Shown here piece by piece: positions 13,349 to 14,870 of a stretch of 14,870 nucleotides of DNA (within the stretch, counting starts at the first letter, position 1; every line of letters begins with the position of its first letter). The stretch comes from GCA-2732805 sp964516605 (GTDB lineage: Bacteria > Pseudomonadota > Gammaproteobacteria > Coxiellales > Coxiellaceae). The notes beneath the pieces were generated by a model. The model made no database searches and was not told where the DNA came from. It was given only the letters and a program-made list of their open reading frames with translations. The translations under genes were made by a program, and so were the position numbers. The stretch spans positions 1 to 14,870 of the forward strand of contig CAZFAA010000045.1 in NCBI GenBank assembly GCA_964516605.1, given 5' to 3'.

Positions 13349-14870
13349 GGTGTTGGAAGTAAGACAGCTGAACAGTTAGCTAAGTTAAATCTGTATCACA
13401 TTCAAGATCTGTTATTTCATCTGCCGTTGCGTTATGAAGACCGCACTAAAATTACGCCTATTGCTCAAGCCAAAGCAGGGGATCGTATTTTGATTGAGGG
13501 GCAGGTGCATAAAGTGACGGTATTAGGGCGTCGAACCTTACAAATGGTGTGCCAGCTCATAGACAGTACTGGTATGATCACGTTGCGTTTTTTTCACTTC
13601 AATGCTGAGCAGCTCAAACGCTTAAAAGAGGGGGCTGTGCGCTTGCGCTGCTTTGGTGAAGTGCGCGATGGTTTGTACCATCAGCTGGAGATGATGCACC
13701 CTGAATATCAGGCTATTGATGGTGTCACGTCACGTTTGCAGCTAACAGATCGTCTCACACCTATTTATCCTACTACACAAGGTATTGGTCAGTCGGTATT
13801 GCGCCGTTTAGTCAAAGAAGCGTTAGGGTGGCTCGATCAAAATGAGTTAGCTGAATTACTGCCACACTCTATTTTGCAGCGGTATCAGTTACCATCGATT
13901 ACACAGGCATTGCATTATATTCATGCGCCACCGACTGATGCAGATCAACTGCTATTGCAATTGGGAACGCATCCGATGCAACAGCGTTTGATATTTGAAG
14001 AATTATTGGCGCATCAATTAAGTTTATACACACTGCGTAAACAGAAAAAAAATGAAAGAGCTTGTGTAATTCAGGTAGCAGGACAGTACCAAAAAAAAAT
14101 AGTAGCAGGGTTATCGTTTCAACTGACTGCTGCACAGCAACGTGTATTAGGACACATTGAAGCGGATTTGCAGCGGCCATCTCCGATGTTGCGTTTGGTG
14201 CAAGGTGATGTGGGTTCAGGTAAAACGTTGGTTGCAGCTTGCGCCGCATTTCGTGCTATTGAAGCTGGTTTTCAAGTCGCTTTAATGGCGCCCACCGAGC
14301 TCTTAACCGAACAGCATGCGCAAAATTTTAAAGTATGGTGCGACCAACTTGGTATTTCACTCGGTGTTTTAACGGGCAGTCAGTCAGTCAAAGTGAGGCA
14401 AAATCAATTACGGGGTTTAGCTATTGGTGACATTCAATTGGTGATTGGTACGCATGCGCTATTTCAAAAAGATGTTTTATTTAAACGCTTAGCATTAATT
14501 ATTATTGATGAACAGCATCGTTTTGGTGTGCACCAACGCATGGCTCTTGCAGATAAGGGTGCGTTTGGCGATCACTGTCCCCATCAGCTCATCATGACGG
14601 CAACACCCATTCCCAGAACCTTATCCATGACGGCTTATGCTGATTTAGATTGTTCGATCATCGATGAATTGCCACCTGGACGCTTGCCTGTGACGACGGT
14701 TTTAATTGCATCGACACGACGTGATGAAGTGATTGAGCGTGTTAGAGTCAATTGCACATCACACAAGCAAGTGTATTGGGTGTGCACATTAATCGAAGAA
14801 TCAGAGGTGTTGCAATGCCAGGCAGCGGCTGATACAGCTGCTGTATTACAGCAGGTTTTAAGTGATGTGC
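13349..14870 (+). CDS. recG: ATP-dependent DNA helicase RecG (3' end outside window, 5' end interrupted)
   Basis: Superfamily 2 helicase that binds and remodels branched DNA such as stalled forks and Holliday junctions. All 507 codons from 13349 to the window edge are open and align with E. coli RecG: LLFHLPLRYEDRT near the start, the wedge domain with TLRFFHFNAEQL and HPEY, then VQGDVGSGKT (Walker A), MAPTELLTEQHA, LVIGTHALFQ, IIIDEQHRFGVHQR (motif II, DEQH), MTATPIPRTLSMTAYADL (motif III) and ELPPGRLPVTT. About 190 C-terminal residues lie beyond the window. No ATG, GTG or TTG follows the TAA at 13346 until TTG 13427, which would remove some 26 conserved residues. It may be a nonsense mutant, use an unusual start, or reflect a sequence error. 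Confidence 0.9.

Noticed and set aside
13899..14249. Minus-strand frame of about 116 codons opposite recG.
   Set aside because: It lies wholly antisense to the RecG helicase coding region, whose frame aligns continuously with the family.

Overview
This window is a housekeeping stretch of a gammaproteobacterial chromosome. The gene set and order match, by recollection, the Pseudomonas-type block rpmB-rpmG, dut-algC, pyrE-crc/xth, rph, yicC-gmk-rpoZ-spoT-ridA-recG. Base composition is moderately AT-rich and well below that of Pseudomonas, so a more AT-rich gammaproteobacterium is likely (a Legionellales-like lineage would fit). The sequence alone does not fix the genus. No tRNA, rRNA, CRISPR array, transposase or phage gene was seen.

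Layout. Positions 139-1505 hold a minus-strand cluster, rpmB-rpmG-mutM (ribosomal proteins L28 and L33 and formamidopyrimidine-DNA glycosylase), with a good promoter upstream of rpmB. Divergent from it are dut (dUTPase) and algC (phosphomannomutase/phosphoglucomutase), which overlap by about 62 bases. A GT9-family glycosyltransferase with its own promoter follows and converges with pyrE. pyrE and an exonuclease III-type gene (xth) diverge from a 115-bp spacer with overlapping promoters.

Positions 6295-7822 are the accessory part. Here three small membrane-protein genes of unknown function lie between xth and rph. Shared motifs suggest they are diverged relatives. A roughly 430-bp non-coding stretch with hairpins and a repeated GCTCAC motif separates the second from the third.

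rph (RNase PH) converges on the third small gene. Divergent from rph runs the plus-strand series yicC-gmk-rpoZ-spoT-ridA-recG. It joins RNA turnover (YicC), GMP/GDP supply (Gmk), the RNA polymerase omega subunit, (p)ppGpp metabolism (SpoT), enamine/imine detoxification (RidA) and branched-DNA repair (RecG, cut by the right edge).

Three points stand out. The recG reading frame has an in-frame TAA just before its conserved GVG motif and no normal start after it. The xth-rph interval holds the uncharacterised trio of membrane proteins. The rpoZ-spoT spacer carries a possible small minus-strand gene whose start codon overlaps that of spoT.
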